Shown here: piece after piece, positions 23,392-35,346 of the stretch
How positions within the stretch are numbered: the first letter of the stretch is position 1
Layout of the letters: every line of letters begins with the position of its first letter
Source: Hsuehochloa calcarea
Lineage: Eukaryota; Streptophyta; Magnoliopsida; Poales; Poaceae
Reading direction: 5' to 3'
Assembly (NCBI GenBank): GCA_036346395.1
Contig: CM070594.1
Coordinates: 32,273,385 to 32,337,384 of the forward strand
Length of the DNA stretch: 64,000 nucleotides
Translations under genes and position numbers: made by a program
The notes under the pieces: generated by a model
What the model saw: the letters and a program-made list of their open reading frames with translations, nothing else
The model's database searches: none
What the model was told of the DNA's origin: nothing

Positions 23392-23682
23392 TGTTGAGTA
23401 ACCGTCGCTGGCGAGTCCAGTCCGAACGGGTACCTCGTATACAATGATCAGAATCGTAAGAACGATGAAGAACACAAGAACACAACAATAGAATGAACAC
23501 AGAGATATGCGGGACTTCAGGGTCTGCTTTATTCCTTCAGAATAATCGGGGTTACAATGAGAGGGGGTGACCCTCTATTTATAGACTATGGGATGAGGAG
23601 TTCAACTGGACTAGCACTCTCCGGGGTCCTGGGCCCGTACTGGGCCAGGACTCTCCAGAGTCCTGGACCCGGTTTCTTAACA
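23392..23682 (-). repeat. 5' LTR of the copia element
   Basis: Right-hand LTR, upstream in the sense direction. It is followed on the minus strand by the primer-binding region. It contains the TATA-like 'ctataaatagagg' (minus strand) at about 23575-23587, the probable core promoter of the element. Confidence 0.95.
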
Positions 23683-23687
23683 CCTTA

Positions 23688-26362
23688 TATCATTGGCAGC
23701 ATTGGGAGCAATGAGCGTATGGTCTGGAGCACGACACTTTTCACGGGTCAATAAAAGGGACAACGACCTTTGTATGACAGAGAACAGGGACAACATATGT
23801 TAGGACACTGGGCTGTAATGAACTATTGAAAACACGAAATTAAAGCTATACACAACAGGAAGGGAAGAAATAAGAAACTTTGCTAACCTCCGGAGACAAC
23901 GGTGTAGTCGGGGTAGTCTGACGAGGCACTGCATCTAATAAAATGTGTTCTGCCTCGCTGAAATCTTCCATGTGCAGGATCCACTCTACATATATTAAAT
24001 GCAAAAGATCTTGATCTATGTTGGACCCGAGAGTACACCCTCAAATCCTCTGTGTATTATATACTAGTGTCTAAAATAGTAGCTAGTGTACACAGTAAAC
24101 AAATATAGTAACATCCATAATTCGCATAACTTTATTAATAAATATAAGAGTTTTACAAGAACGACTTACAAGGCAACAATAAAGAACAACATAAGACGAA
24201 GAAGAATTAGTAGATCCCAGTTAATCTGCCACAGGCAATCGAATGGGGTAGCGGGCTAGTTGTCGAGATCCACACCAGCGGTGAAGTCCTCCTCTGAACA
24301 ACATTTTATTAAGCAAGGGTGAGTACAAAAATATACTCCACAAGTCACACCAAATAACAGAATTATAATACATGCAGGGATATATCAAAAGAAGGCTTAT
24401 GTGGTTGAATTTGTGTAAAGCAATGTTTTCTTTTTAAATATCTATACTAAGTTCCAAAGCAGACAGTCTATAACAAAAATTCATTTTCTAAATTCTCAAT
24501 TTTTATAGTAAGATAACCTCTATACAAAATAGTAAAAGATACCCTCCTATCATATGATTAACCGCTCAATTTTCCAATTGGATAAACTATCCAAAGTCAT
24601 TTGATAAAATCTTTTGAAATCAAAATTAAAGTCTAACTTTGAGTGATTTTGCTCAGCATGACCATGACCATGGACACATCTACTCGAATAGTTTTACACT
24701 CTGCAGAGGTTGTACAACTTTACCTACAAGAGATAACCGACTCATAATATCCGCATCACACACTTCCGTGCGTGTGGGACTAAGTGATTATCACAAGGCC
24801 TTTACAATACCACGCTATAATACCAACCCGTCCAATGAGCTTCAACCCAAGTCATGGATGTCATTTACCATCAATCTGGAGCTCACCATTGTAGGTGATA
24901 ACCTGCCAGGACATGGATGTTTGTTACCATCGCCCAAAGCAAGCCCCGACAGATATGGATGTCATTTATCATCGTCTACACAAACCCAAAAAGGAACACC
25001 TAACAACTACAGCCTGCGGGCGTGATGCTAGAATATGATAAATTATTTAGCTTAGCCTTCCCCACTACAGACTTGTGGTAGTGCGATGAAGCTTTGCAAG
25101 ATGCGGCTCGAAGATCGGTTCTTAATTGACTCGAACGACTTTCCATAAAACTTTGGTCTCGATCATATAAATGAATCAATCATGTGCATCAACTTACACC
25201 ATCCAAACATCCATTTTGCCCAAATCTAAACCAAATTTTATTCTGTTTTGTTTTTCAAAATCATTTACAACATTTTCCATGACATAGCATTAATTTAAAA
25301 CTGAATTGAATATTTGGCTAAATTCCCTAAATTAAACATTTTTTGTCTAAGCATGACTGAGTATATTTTTTCACAAATGCATCTTATCAATACTATTGTA
25401 TTGACTAGAGTTTTATCTAGGGCGACAAGGTGTGAGGGATTGATGTCCAAGAATTGTCGACTCCAAGATCAGTAAGTTAAGCATCATTATTAGAGCCATA
25501 CTCTCCAAATCAATCTATTTTGTCTCTTGATCCACCACATTATGGTATACATTAATCCACCAACCATCGTAGATCAACCAAACACTACTATTCAATTAAC
25601 TCCACCAATTTCATCAATTCTCTATCATTCAACCAATGCACCTGAATTCCATTCATAACTTATTATAATAATCCAACTTCATTCTTTATTCATCACTTGT
25701 ATCTGATCATCTTGTTGGAACTAAATTTCCAACAATCACTAATAATATATTTATTTCCACTAAGATTTCTTCTAAATCCAGTTTCTCTATTCAATCATAT
25801 CCAATAAATTCAATATAACCAAAATACCCAGTTAATTCCACAAAGTTTACACATACTTCTTGATTCAACTAATCCACCAAAATAAACATCATGAATTGTT
25901 ATGAAAATCCATCCTTTTCATATTTCAATCACCACCTTTACTGGATCAATTTCTCAATACTAATTCTCCAACAATCACTAAAATCTATTTAAATCTGCCA
26001 AGATGTCATTCTTTATTTAATTTAGAAGTAGTGAAATCCTATAATCCAATATCCAACCATCATGTATTCCTATAATCCAATATCCAATAATCATGTATTC
26101 ATATACTCTATTATCCAACAATCATGTATTCCTATAATGCAATATCCAATAATCATGTATTCCTATAATCCAATATCTAACAATCATATATTCCTATAAT
26201 CCAATATCAAACAATCATGTATTCCTATAATCCAATATTTTCAATTTCTAACTCCAAAATATATCACACTCAGAATGATTCTCCATACTACCTATCTTGA
26301 CAATAAATGGGCTATACAAATGTTTGGGATTTAGCTACAATTTAAAGATAGGAATTTAAATT
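23688..26362. other. AT-rich non-coding DNA, probably decayed gypsy LTR sequence
   Basis: No gene is visible. Around 24300-24330 the string GCAAGGGTGAGTAC parallels GCAAGGGTGAGTCC inside the Tekay-like LTRs at 29387-31710 and 36747-39122, with similar flanking order. Part of this stretch is therefore likely a distant relative of that LTR. 25400-26340 is highly AT-rich with simple-sequence character and the minisatellite listed separately. Confidence 0.4.
26038..26238 (+). repeat. 31-bp minisatellite, about 6.5 units
   Basis: Units start at 26038, 26069, 26100, 26131, 26162 and 26193, with a partial unit from 26224. The unit reads CCTATAATCCAATATCCAA then YAATCATGTATT, with 1-5 substitutions per copy and no length changes. 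It lies in AT-rich retroelement-like DNA. Confidence 0.95.
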
Positions 26363-28012
26363 TGAAGGACCGAAATGGCAACAGAGGGGGGTGAATGTTG
26401 CCTTAAAAATTAAGAACTCCCCTTTACTGTATTTAAACAAACCTACAAAGCCCTCTGGAAATCTCAAGAAGAGGAGTGAAGCAAAATCAGAGAACGAAAA
26501 CAAACTTCGGGTTGTTCTGTCAGAAATCGGAAGCTCCGATTCTACCTAGCGGTAGTTTCGCACTGCGGTAGTTCTGAGGTTCAGTGCGGAAGTTCCGCCA
26601 GCAGTAGTTCCGCCGTGGACAATCGGAAGTTCCGATCGTCCTGACCGAAAAATAGTGCGCTCGGGTTTTGCCCAAAAATCCGAAATACTAAATCTTGAAT
26701 GCTCTTCTCAGGTCAAGTTTCACAGGACATCATCCTAAACAACATCTTGACCTCATGGAGAAGAATCGCAAACAAAGATCCAATAATCAAAGCAAAAACG
26801 GATTTCTTAAGTATTAGACAAGAACAACCGAAAACCCACAATTTGCAAGTTTCTTAGATTCTCGGCTCATGAGACTTTGAAGATATATTAGCAATATCAA
26901 TAAGACTCTAGATATCAAGTTTCATGCCATCTCATAAGACGAATCAAAAGTTTCATCAAAACACTAGCTATTCAAGAGAGGAACAGAGAGAAGAAAGAAG
27001 GCATAAACAAAGAACTAAAACCTCAGGATTTCATTGATAAGAATCACAAGATTACAGAGGAAAACACAGAGGAATGATTACATAAATTTCAGTTCATCCT
27101 CTCCAACTCAACAACCTCTCAAAAAGCAAAACAAACTCTCCAAAAGCTCTTTTGTTAAAGCTAACCATAATTTTCTCTCTCAAAAAGTTCAACCCTAACA
27201 CCAGGGGTTCACCTCTATTTATAGCCCTTGGCTAACGGGTCTCCAACCCATTAAGCCCGCTACACCCGAACGGAACCGCCTCCACTTGTGCCGCTTTGCG
27301 AAAAGACCGTTTCGCCCCTTGCGCACCTTCTGGAAGCCTCCCGTACACCTTGTTGTCCTTGACTCGCAACCACCTCGAGATTCACGCCGTCTTCGACACA
27401 TCCCGACCGTTCTGACCTCAACACCGCCTGCGCCTAGTCCGATCACCTCGTGTCTCGCCACGACTTCGTCTCGATGTCCTACAGTCAACACAGACAAACA
27501 CACATCACATAGTATTGCCCAATATCATAGCATCAATATTTGTACAAGACTCAAACTCATACAAACTCAAAATCACAAACTATGCCTTTCTGCACAGTTC
27601 TGCCGATAATCGGAAGTTCCGCCTTTACCATTGCGGAAGTTCCGATTATCGGAAGTTCCGCACTTACCTTTGCGGAAGTTCTGATTATCGGACCGTCCGC
27701 ACTCCCAGGTTGGAAGATCCGATCGTCGTCACAGCAGAAAACTCACGTCAGTATTATCGGACAAACCGTGTTCCTAGGTGCGGAAGTTCCGATTATCTCA
27801 ACCAGAACACAATCGTCAGGATAATCGGAAGTTCCGTTTTACCACAGCGGAAGTTCCGATTATCGGAAGTTCCGTTTTCCAGAACCGGAAGTTCCGCACT
27901 TACAGAAACAGATCAGCAGAAAACGCAAACGCGAAGATTTCAATCACAAACTTCTCACCAGAGCGTCAAATACTCATCACTCAAACGGGGACCCTACTCA
28001 CATGGTCTCTCA
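26363..28012 (-). mobile_element. SIRE/Maximus-like LTR rich in GGAA-N-TTCC palindromes
   Basis: The + strand borders are TGAAGGACCG and GGTCTCTCA. The segment GGACCGAAATGGC then GAGGGGGGTGAATG parallels the end of the solo LTR at 12010. On the minus strand the sequence just before the LTR is AAGGGGGAGAT, a polypurine tract, so this is a 3' LTR of a minus-strand element. Two clusters of CGGAAGTTCCG lie at 26525-26640 and 27605-27900, with about 1 kb between them. The rest of the element beyond 28690 is missing. Confidence 0.75.
26525..27900. repeat. Two clusters of CGGAA-N-TTCCG palindromes
   Basis: About a dozen copies of CGGAAGTTCCG, many extended to the longer palindrome-like ATCGGAAGTTCCGAT, sit in two clusters. 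Several degenerate copies are also seen (GGAAGCTCC, GGAAGATCC, GGACCGTCC). A few CGGTAGTT words hint at a second motif. Confidence 0.9.
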
Positions 28013-28690
28013 ATCTCCCCCTTGATGAGTATATTGACAAACACGAAAAAGCATATAGAAGAGTTTGCGATAGAAGCCAAACATGGTCTAATCTAGAAAT
28101 CAAGAAGGCTCAAAACCATGTTTGTCAAAGAAGAAGGATTGGAGCTTTAAATGAAAGAGCAAATTTTTCTGCTAAGCTCCAGAAGACTCTCCAAACTAAC
28201 TTCTCCCCCTTTTGGCAATAAACACATCAAGAAGTTTTAAAGAGAGGAAATGACTATATGATATTCATTTTAAGCATTAGGAGCCATGAAGATTATCCAA
28301 AATGACTATTAGAGTATTACACCAAGCCATAACACATAAGAATGCTATCAAGATCATGACAATTGATGTATAGAATAGCTAAGACAGAAAATCCATAATC
28401 TGATTAATGATCCAATTCTTTAGCAAGTCAAATAAACCAAGATTGTAGTCTAGCTAAAGGTATCCAAGGATGATACAAGCCATGTCAAATAATCTAAGTT
28501 GAACCAAGAAGACTCATATTGATCAGTTTAGAGTGCTACCAGTCAAAAGATTGACTCAATTTTATCCAGTACTTGGTCTTTTTAAAGATAAGCAATTTTA
28601 GCACAAGTTTCTTTTTTTCTGGAAACAACTGTCACTGAAACAAAGCAATCAACAGAAGAGCAACTCACAGAGAGAACAGAGGAGCCCACT
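28013..28690 (-). mobile_element. 3' non-coding interior of the SIRE-like element
   Basis: It contains two pyrimidine tracts (purine on the minus strand), CTCCCCCTTGATGAG at about 28014 and CTCCCCCTTTTGGC at about 28203. Such repeated polypurine tracts are familiar between pol and the 3' LTR of SIRE/Maximus elements. No pol sequence is recognisable. Confidence 0.55.
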
Positions 28691-29386
28691 GGTCACACAG
28701 AGATGCCTGTGGCACCGGCGAGGCACAGGGTGGCGGCGGCCGACGACCGACAAAATGGATGAGGGTCCCATGGGCGGCGGTGGCCCGAGGCGGCGACAGC
28801 GGTGCACGGCCTACGATTGGAGTGGGCACTGGGATGGCGCACTGAGGGGTGTAATACTCCGAATATTTCTAAGAAATGAAAGCAAGCAAAAGAGGGGATT
28901 TCCTCAATTGTTTGCCAACCTGGGCCTGGGCCTTCAGCCAGGAGGCCCATGAGGGGCCAGCCAAGGGGAAACCCTATGGCCTTTTCCCCCCAAGACGCCT
29001 CCCCCTCTCCCTCTCTCCCATGCGCCTCCACACCTCTCTCCCATATCTGAATCCTTGCAGCCTTGTAACACCTTGGCTATTCGGAAGCCAAGATGTCACA
29101 CAAATCTAACAAAGATACTAATAGTATACAATATTACCAGGTTAATCAGGCTCAATCATCAATATCCTATAAGGAACGACGATAAACGATTAACAGATTC
29201 ATGGGAAGGAATGGAAAACAATCATAAAACGACGTACAGTAAGCATTACCAAAATTGGATTATTACAATCTGGAAATTTATCAAATAGTTGACATGACTG
29301 AAAGATAACATTAGTTATTATGGTTTGATAAAGGTGATGTGCAGCGTGCTGGACTACCCCACAAAAGGTCTTGCCTTCTTCCTCAT

Positions 29387-31710
29387 TGTAACACCCCAGC
29401 CCAACACTGAGCCTAGAATGCCACCACACTACACTTTAAACTAATAATTATCGACACACTATAGAATTACAGCAAGAAAACAACATTAAACATATCCATA
29501 GATCACAAAAGAACATGCATAATTATGGATCAAACGATAGTAACTAATCAATGGGAATTATAACCAGATAAATAATCCAAAATAGCATCAACCAATGAAT
29601 CCAAATTAATAAAGCAAATAGTCTAGTCCAAATGATGTCCTAAACTTTATTCAACCCCTAACATGTCCAAGTGTAATCCAATTCTGAATGAAAAGATTAT
29701 GAAGGTAAATGATCATGTGTTGCCCATGTGCTCTACTCGCTCTCAGTTACGGCATCCTCGAAGATCACCTAAAAACAACAATAGAGCAAGGGTGAGTCCA
29801 CGACTCAGCAAACACATCCATAAACAACGAACAATAATAAATCAACGGCATTCAATAACTTCATTATCATCACATGCACTTCTATTTGATTCACATCCAT
29901 TAATCTCATATATCAATGCAAATCTATTCTACATGTCCACATGCACTTCTTTCGCGTATACCGGTATAGCATGAGTGAATGCTCGCGACAACATTCACTC
30001 TCAAGCCCGTTCCTCCATAAGGATCGGGGACCTCCTCCACTCCCGTGGAGTTGTGATCAATCAAGATCACCTTCTCTTATGCAAAGATGCTTATGAATGC
30101 AAACATGCAAACTCCATCATAAACATCATATTCAACTTTTCATCATGCTTGTCAACAAAGATATAAACATACCAATTCATTGTTTGCAATTAAACCAAAT
30201 AAAAGCACAACAATAATGGTAATAGAAGATAAAGAAAACAGTGATCGATCATTGATCGCTGTCTACCATGCACTTGCCTTTACTAGTTGCGACGCACAAT
30301 TTGACTAGAAGACGGCAACAAGCACGACGCCTCTCCTATATTAAATACACAAACTTCAATACAAATTACAGCAACAAGAATAGCAATCAATATACTTCGC
30401 TCCTACTCGACCCCAAATATACCACGTTACGCCGGTACCGAATAGTTACCCATAGCTGTCTTAGTACTAAAACGAACGTAACTTTTGACTCGAAAGTCCG
30501 ATCACCACAAACCACCCCATTCTGGATTCTTTATAAAATTATCCACAGTTTCTTATATTACACCGCCTTCTAATTAAATCATCTAATCCTCCGTATTTAG
30601 CCCAGAAAGCCGGTCTGTCCGCTTCGGAACAGCAGTCTTACTAAATTCATAACTTTTGATTTACTCAACCAAAATGCGCGTTCTCAGATCCTACAGAACC
30701 ATTGGACAATTATCTACAACTTTCATGTAGATCAAAAACTCTAATTAGGCTATTTACTATTTTTAATCTACAGTCTACCAAAACAGCGCCGAAAGATGAC
30801 AACCATAAAAACAGCGGCCTTCCGAAAATCATAACTCAAATTCTACTTGTCCGATTGACATGAGTAAATATGCTATAGAAAGATATCGAAATTATCTACA
30901 ATTAACTAGTAGATGATATTTTCAAATTTCGCCATTAAGGTATCCGAATAAATCGTTCAACAGGACAGCAGGTTAAACAGATCTAATATTCGTCTCTTCT
31001 ATGCATGCATGGCACCTTCCATTGATTATCTAATCAATGCCGTACCCACAATTTGCAGCACCCCCTTAATAGACATGGCTGTGCAAGGAACCAGGAAAAA
31101 GAGAGAAACACCATGTCCTGCGCTTTGCTCAAGTCGGCCAATTTGAAAAGTTCAAAGGCCTAGCCGCTTGGCAACAGCTGTCATCGGCTTACGAGGAGCA
31201 AAGCATCGTAACAGTCTTGGCTAGGCGCGGCGTTCAATGGCCTTGCAGAGGAATTGAAGTGCGATGCGCAGAATTGTCTGGCCACGCGCGGCATGAAGCG
31301 GCGGCTCGGCTAGTTCGGCGCAGGCGGCTGCAGTCTTCGGCTGTTGGTTTCGCTCGGCAGGGCAAACGCAGCAGAGAAAAGCAAAGAATTACAATAGGAA
31401 AAGCAAAAGCGCGCGGCGGCAGTAATAGCAGGAAAACAAAGAACGCAAATAGCAGAGAAAAAGCGGCGCAAGCTCCAGGAGAAAGAGAAAAACAGGCGGC
31501 TAGGGTGGGAAGAAAAAACTACTAGGGTTTCTAGAAAATCCAAGATCTATTTATATAGCTCAGAAAAATTCCAAAAATTCTATTTTTATATACTAATTAA
31601 TTTAATTGCACACAGGCCCTTAAAATGTTTTTATGAATACTATTCGATTAATTACGCTCTGACCCTTAATACGCGATTATTAATATTATTATTATTTTCA
31701 GAGTATTACA
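29387..31710 (-). repeat. 3' LTR of the full-length gypsy element
   Basis: 2,324 bp. It matches 36747-39122 almost base for base, except for a rearranged block at about 31000-31490. The minus-strand end is GGGGTGTTACA, the start TGTAATACTC. Confidence 0.96.
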
Positions 31711-31726
31711 TTCTACCCCCCTTAAC
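31711..31726 (-). other. Polypurine tract of the gypsy element
   Basis: On the minus strand this reads AAGGGGGGTAGAA immediately before the 3' LTR. It is the expected plus-strand primer for reverse transcription. Confidence 0.8.
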
Positions 31727-31761
31727 AGAATTCGACCCCGAATTCTACTCGACGAGCTTAC

Positions 31762-32070
31762 TCAAATAAAAACTACCTTGCTGAAATTAAACAACAAAAT
31801 AAAAGCGTGCGACGTGAACAACTCGAGTCTTGCTCGCGCATCATGAGACTCCAACTCCCAAGTCGCCTCTCTCTCGGTGGCCGTCCACAGCACCTTGACG
31901 TATACCAACGTCTTGTGCCTCAGAGACTCGCTCCGACCTCTCCAAAATGCGCCCGGACGCGACTCAACCGTGAGGTCTTGCTCAATAGTCAGCGGCTCTA
32001 ATGAAATCTTATGCTCTGGATCTCTCAAAACTTTCAAAGATCGAGGCGTGAAACACATTATGAACTCCAC
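31762..32070 (-). pseudogene. Gypsy pol C terminus, chromodomain-like
   Basis: Readable segments are DPEHKISLEPLTIEQDLTVE, then LRHKTLVYVKVLWT and TEREATWELES, ending near ELF. This is the C-terminal tail of chromovirus integrases, including the YVKVLW...REATWE chromodomain-like core that may target insertion to particular chromatin. Small frameshifts interrupt it. Confidence 0.8.
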
Positions 32071-33228
32071 GCATGGACTCGGGAAGATCCAAGCGGTAAG
32101 CTAACTTTCAATTCTTGCAATAATCGGAGCGGTCCAACGTACCTCGGGCTAAGCTTTCCTTTGGTACCGAATCGGACAATACCTTTAGTGGGAGACACTC
32201 TCAAGAGCACCTGGTCACCCACCGCAAACTCCAAGTCACGCCTCCTCAAATCAGCATAACTTTTCATTTACTCGAGCCGCTAATGATTACGCCTCACCAT
32301 GGCCACACGCTCAACGGTCTTCAATCCAATCGGACCCAAAGCGCCTTCTCTCCAACTGCATCCCAACAAAGTGGCGATCTGCACTTCCGCCCATAGAGAA
32401 CCTCAAATGGCGCGGCTCTAATACTGGAATGGTAACTATTATTATAAGCAAACTCTGCAAGTGGCAACTGGTCCTCCCAACTACCTTTCCAAGATAGAAC
32501 ACAAGATCGCAACATGTCCTCCAAAGTCTGAATAGTCCGCTCTGACTGCCCATCTGTCTGTGGGTGAAACGCTGTACTAAGGCGGAGTTGTGTGCCCAAT
32601 GCACTCTGCAGACTCTCCCAGAACTTGGAGACAAACTTCGCATCCCTGTCAGAAATGATGGTCTTTGGCACACCATGCAGTCTTACTATCTCACGCACAT
32701 AAATAGGAGCTAGGTCACTCATTTGAATTTGTCGTGCGAATAGGAATGAAGTCTTGCAGACTTGCTGAATCGATCCACCACTACCCAAACTGCATCCTTC
32801 CCTCGCGGCGAACGAGGCAACGCCACCACAAAGTCCATAGAGATATCATCCCAAGGCCACTTGGGTACCTCCAAAGGCTGCAACAACCCTACAGGACGCT
32901 TGTGCTCAGCTTTCACTTGCTGACACACACCACAAGAAGCCACATAGTTAGCAATGTCCACCTTCATTCTTTTCCACCAAAATTACATTTCAGATCTCGA
33001 TACATCTTAGTCTCACGGGATGAATTATGCAGTGCGATGTGCCTCCCTCAAAATATCATCTTTGACCTCCGCCTTTTGTGGTACGCAAATGCGGCCTTTA
33101 AACCTCAAAGTACCAGAATCGTCCATGCTAAAATCACCCTCTTTGCCTTCATCCAGACGCTTCCTAACCTCCTGTAATAACCGGTCACTCTGTTGTGCTT
33201 CCAGACACGGCCCGGAATAGTGACTCAA
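32058..33228 (-). pseudogene. Gypsy integrase, frameshifted
   Basis: The pieces read in order. At 33025-33228 is the region before the zinc finger. At 32719-32967 come CGVCQQVKAEHKRPVGLLQP (the end of the HHCC finger) and MDFVVALPRS (first catalytic Asp). At 32321-32788 come the second Asp region VPKTIISDRDAKFVSKFWE and the Glu region FHPQTDGQSERTIQTLEDML. At 32058-32267 is the GPY/F-type segment KLSPRYVGPLRLL. The core catalytic D, D and E residues are present. Single-base losses (for example near 32330) break the frame. Confidence 0.88.
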
Positions 33229-33431
33229 GAATCAAGCGTGTCTCAACATGTGATGTGCCCGCATAACAATAGGATATACCCATGCGATCAAAATCAGCAA
33301 TAAGGCAATCTAGAGTAGCGGAGTCGCCTTGCGACTAAGAGCATCGAGAACTACATTGGCCTTGCACGGATGATCTTGAATAGTAAGATCATAATCCTTG
33401 ATCAACTCCAACCACCTCCTTTGCCTCAAAT

Positions 33432-33647
33432 TCAGATCCTACGAGTGAAGATATATTTGAGACTCTTGTGATCCGTGAAAATATCACAAGGCTCGCCAGT
33501 ATAGATAATGCCTCCAAATCTTGAGAGCAAAATAACCGCATCCAACTCCAAATCATGAGTGGGATAATTTCGCTCGTGCTTCTTTAAGCGCCTCGACGCA
33601 TAAGCAATCACCTTACCGTCTTGCATGAGAACACGGCCAAGACCCAC
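33432..33647 (-). pseudogene. Gypsy RNase H, frameshifted
   Basis: The start GLGRVLMQDGKVIAYASRRL, with KKHERNYPTHDLELDAV, is typical of gypsy RNase H. A base is lost in the T-run after this point and another gained shortly after, scrambling about ten residues. The frame then recovers as DIFTDHKSLKYIFT. Confidence 0.88.
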
Positions 33648-33766
33648 TCGAGACGATCTGAAAAGGCGTGAACCGCTTCCGGCTCGGGAAGAGTGAGAAT
33701 AGGAGAGGTCACCAACTGTCCTTCAAAATGCGTAAGCTGCGCTCACACTCATCACCCACTGGAATC

Positions 33767-34675
33767 TCACACCTTTCGAGTAAGCTGAGACATCGGTTTG
33801 GCGATGATAGAGAAATCCTGCACAAAACGCCGATAATATCCAGCCAATCCCAAGAAACTCCTCACCTCCTTCACACTAGTCGGCCTCTTCCAATCCACCA
33901 CTGTGGATACCTTACCAGGATCAACAGCAATACCCTGAGGGTTAATCACATGACCCAGAAAACCCACTTCTGAAATCCAGAACTCACATTTCTTCAACTT
34001 AGCATAGAACTTGTGCTCTCTCAAAGTATCTAAAACCAGCCTCAAGTGACGCTCATGATCCTCATTGGTCTTGGAATAGACAAGAATGTCATCAATAAAC
34101 ACCACCACGAAATCATCTAGATACTCGTGCAACATGTTGTTCATGGTCTCCATAAAAATGGCAGGTGCATTAGTCAATCCAAAAGACATAACTTTATACT
34201 CATAATGCCCATACCTGGTGGAGAAAGCAGTCTTCTCAACATCCTGCTCACGCACCCGGATTTGATTATATCCTGACTGGAGATCAATCTTGGAGAACAC
34301 TTGAGCTCCATTCAACCGATCAAACAAGTCCTCAATGCGGGGCAATGGATATTTGTTCTTGATTGTGACTGCATTAAGCGCACGATAATCAATACACATG
34401 CGCCAACTCCCATCCTTCTTCTCTGTAAACAGAACAGGAGCTCCCCACGGCGATACGCTACGCCTGATCAAACCTTTAGCCAACAAATCATCCAATTGCT
34501 TCTTCAACTCGTCCTGAAGCGGACGTGCTAATCGATATGGAGACATCGAGATGGGGCGAGTACGGAACAAGATCAATGCGAAACTCCACGTCTCGCGCGG
34601 TGGCAAACCGGAAGCTCGGTGGGAACACATCGGGTAATCGCGACCACGGAATCTCCTCAATCTGCGAAGCCACAC
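33767..34675 (-). pseudogene. Gypsy reverse transcriptase, mostly intact
   Basis: This is the longest open stretch, about 300 aa. In order it shows LIRRSVSPWGAPVLF, the DYRALNAVTIKNKYPLPRIE block, FSKIDLQSGYNQIRV (first catalytic Asp), the MSFGLTNAPAIF block, and FIDDILVYS (catalytic DD pair; YVDD is FIDD here, an accepted variant). It closes with the FLGHVI and FLGLAGYYRRF thumb motifs. The N-terminal link to protease is frameshifted near 34560, and the C-terminal link to RNase H near 33770. Confidence 0.92.
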
Positions 34676-35110
34676 TCGGTTTCAAGAAGAGCTAAAGAAG
34701 TCCGCCATCGCACGACCCGGAACGATCTAATATCGCAAGAGAGCGCGAGGCGCACTTCCTGAAAAGTCAAAGTCTCCTGCACGAGGTGCGCGCATGCAGA
34801 TTCTCTGAAACAAGATATCACGGCTCGATAAGAGTGCAACCAATCCATACCCAAGATAACGTCGAGCGGCTCCATTTGAATAACTATCAAATTCGCCGTG
34901 AACTTCTCTCCATCAATAATAACAGAACACCGGGACAAGCAAGAGAGCTAGCAATAATACCCCGGAGAACTAACCAACACCGGTCGAGAAATCCATCGCA
35001 TACTCAAGTTCGCTCTCCTAGCAAACGCCGTCGACACAAACGAAAAGGTAGCCCCGAATCAAAAGTACTAAAGCATCAAACGAATCCACAAGCAAAGTAC
35101 TGCCACCACG
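34657..35110 (-). pseudogene. Gypsy aspartic protease region, frameshifted
   Basis: The part 34657-34938 reads VIIDGEKFTANLIVIQ then PLDVILGMDWLHSYRAVI, the C-terminal half of plant gypsy proteases. The N-terminal half with the catalytic D-S/T-G is displaced in another frame near 35050-35100 and cannot be read intact. Confidence 0.75.
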
Positions 35111-35346
35111 TCCGGACGACCGCAGACTCATTGTAGGCATGGCGTACACTCGGCGGCGCCATGGCGAAGAAGGCGACGCCGGCGGCGAGCCCCAACATTC
35201 TGGCGTGGCGGTGCGGTAAAGCGGTCGTGCAACTGAGCGGTGCCGAAGGTGGCGGCCGCCGAGAGTACCTATTTGAGGCGCCCAAGTGAAGGAAATGGCA
35301 TCATTGGAGGAGCGATCATCATCCGAAAGATCCTCGGCGGGACCCA

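Larger units (their letters stand above)
17084..23682 (-). mobile_element. Complete, decayed Ty1/copia retrotransposon (6.6 kb)
   Basis: LTRs of 289 and 291 bp (17084-17372 and 23392-23682) are nearly identical and begin/end TGTTGAGTAACCG...TTTCTTAACA on the + strand. The insertion is flanked by an exact target duplication CCTTA (17079-17083 and 23683-23687). Sense is on the minus strand. The purine tract AAGGGGGAG lies beside the left (3') LTR at about 17373-17385, and a primer-binding-like TTATCAGCACGA lies beside the right (5') LTR at about 23379-23390. Gag, integrase, reverse transcriptase and RNase H remnants follow in copia order, all broken by stops and frameshifts. Confidence 0.95.

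Noticed and set aside
26038..26238. Regularly spaced repeat that might be mistaken for a CRISPR array
   Set aside because: There are no unique spacers; the units abut as a tandem minisatellite, in a plant genome.
29663..30573. Open frames repeated identically at 37023-37931
   Set aside because: They lie in the two LTRs of one gypsy element and have no retroelement or host domain; the repetition only reflects LTR identity.
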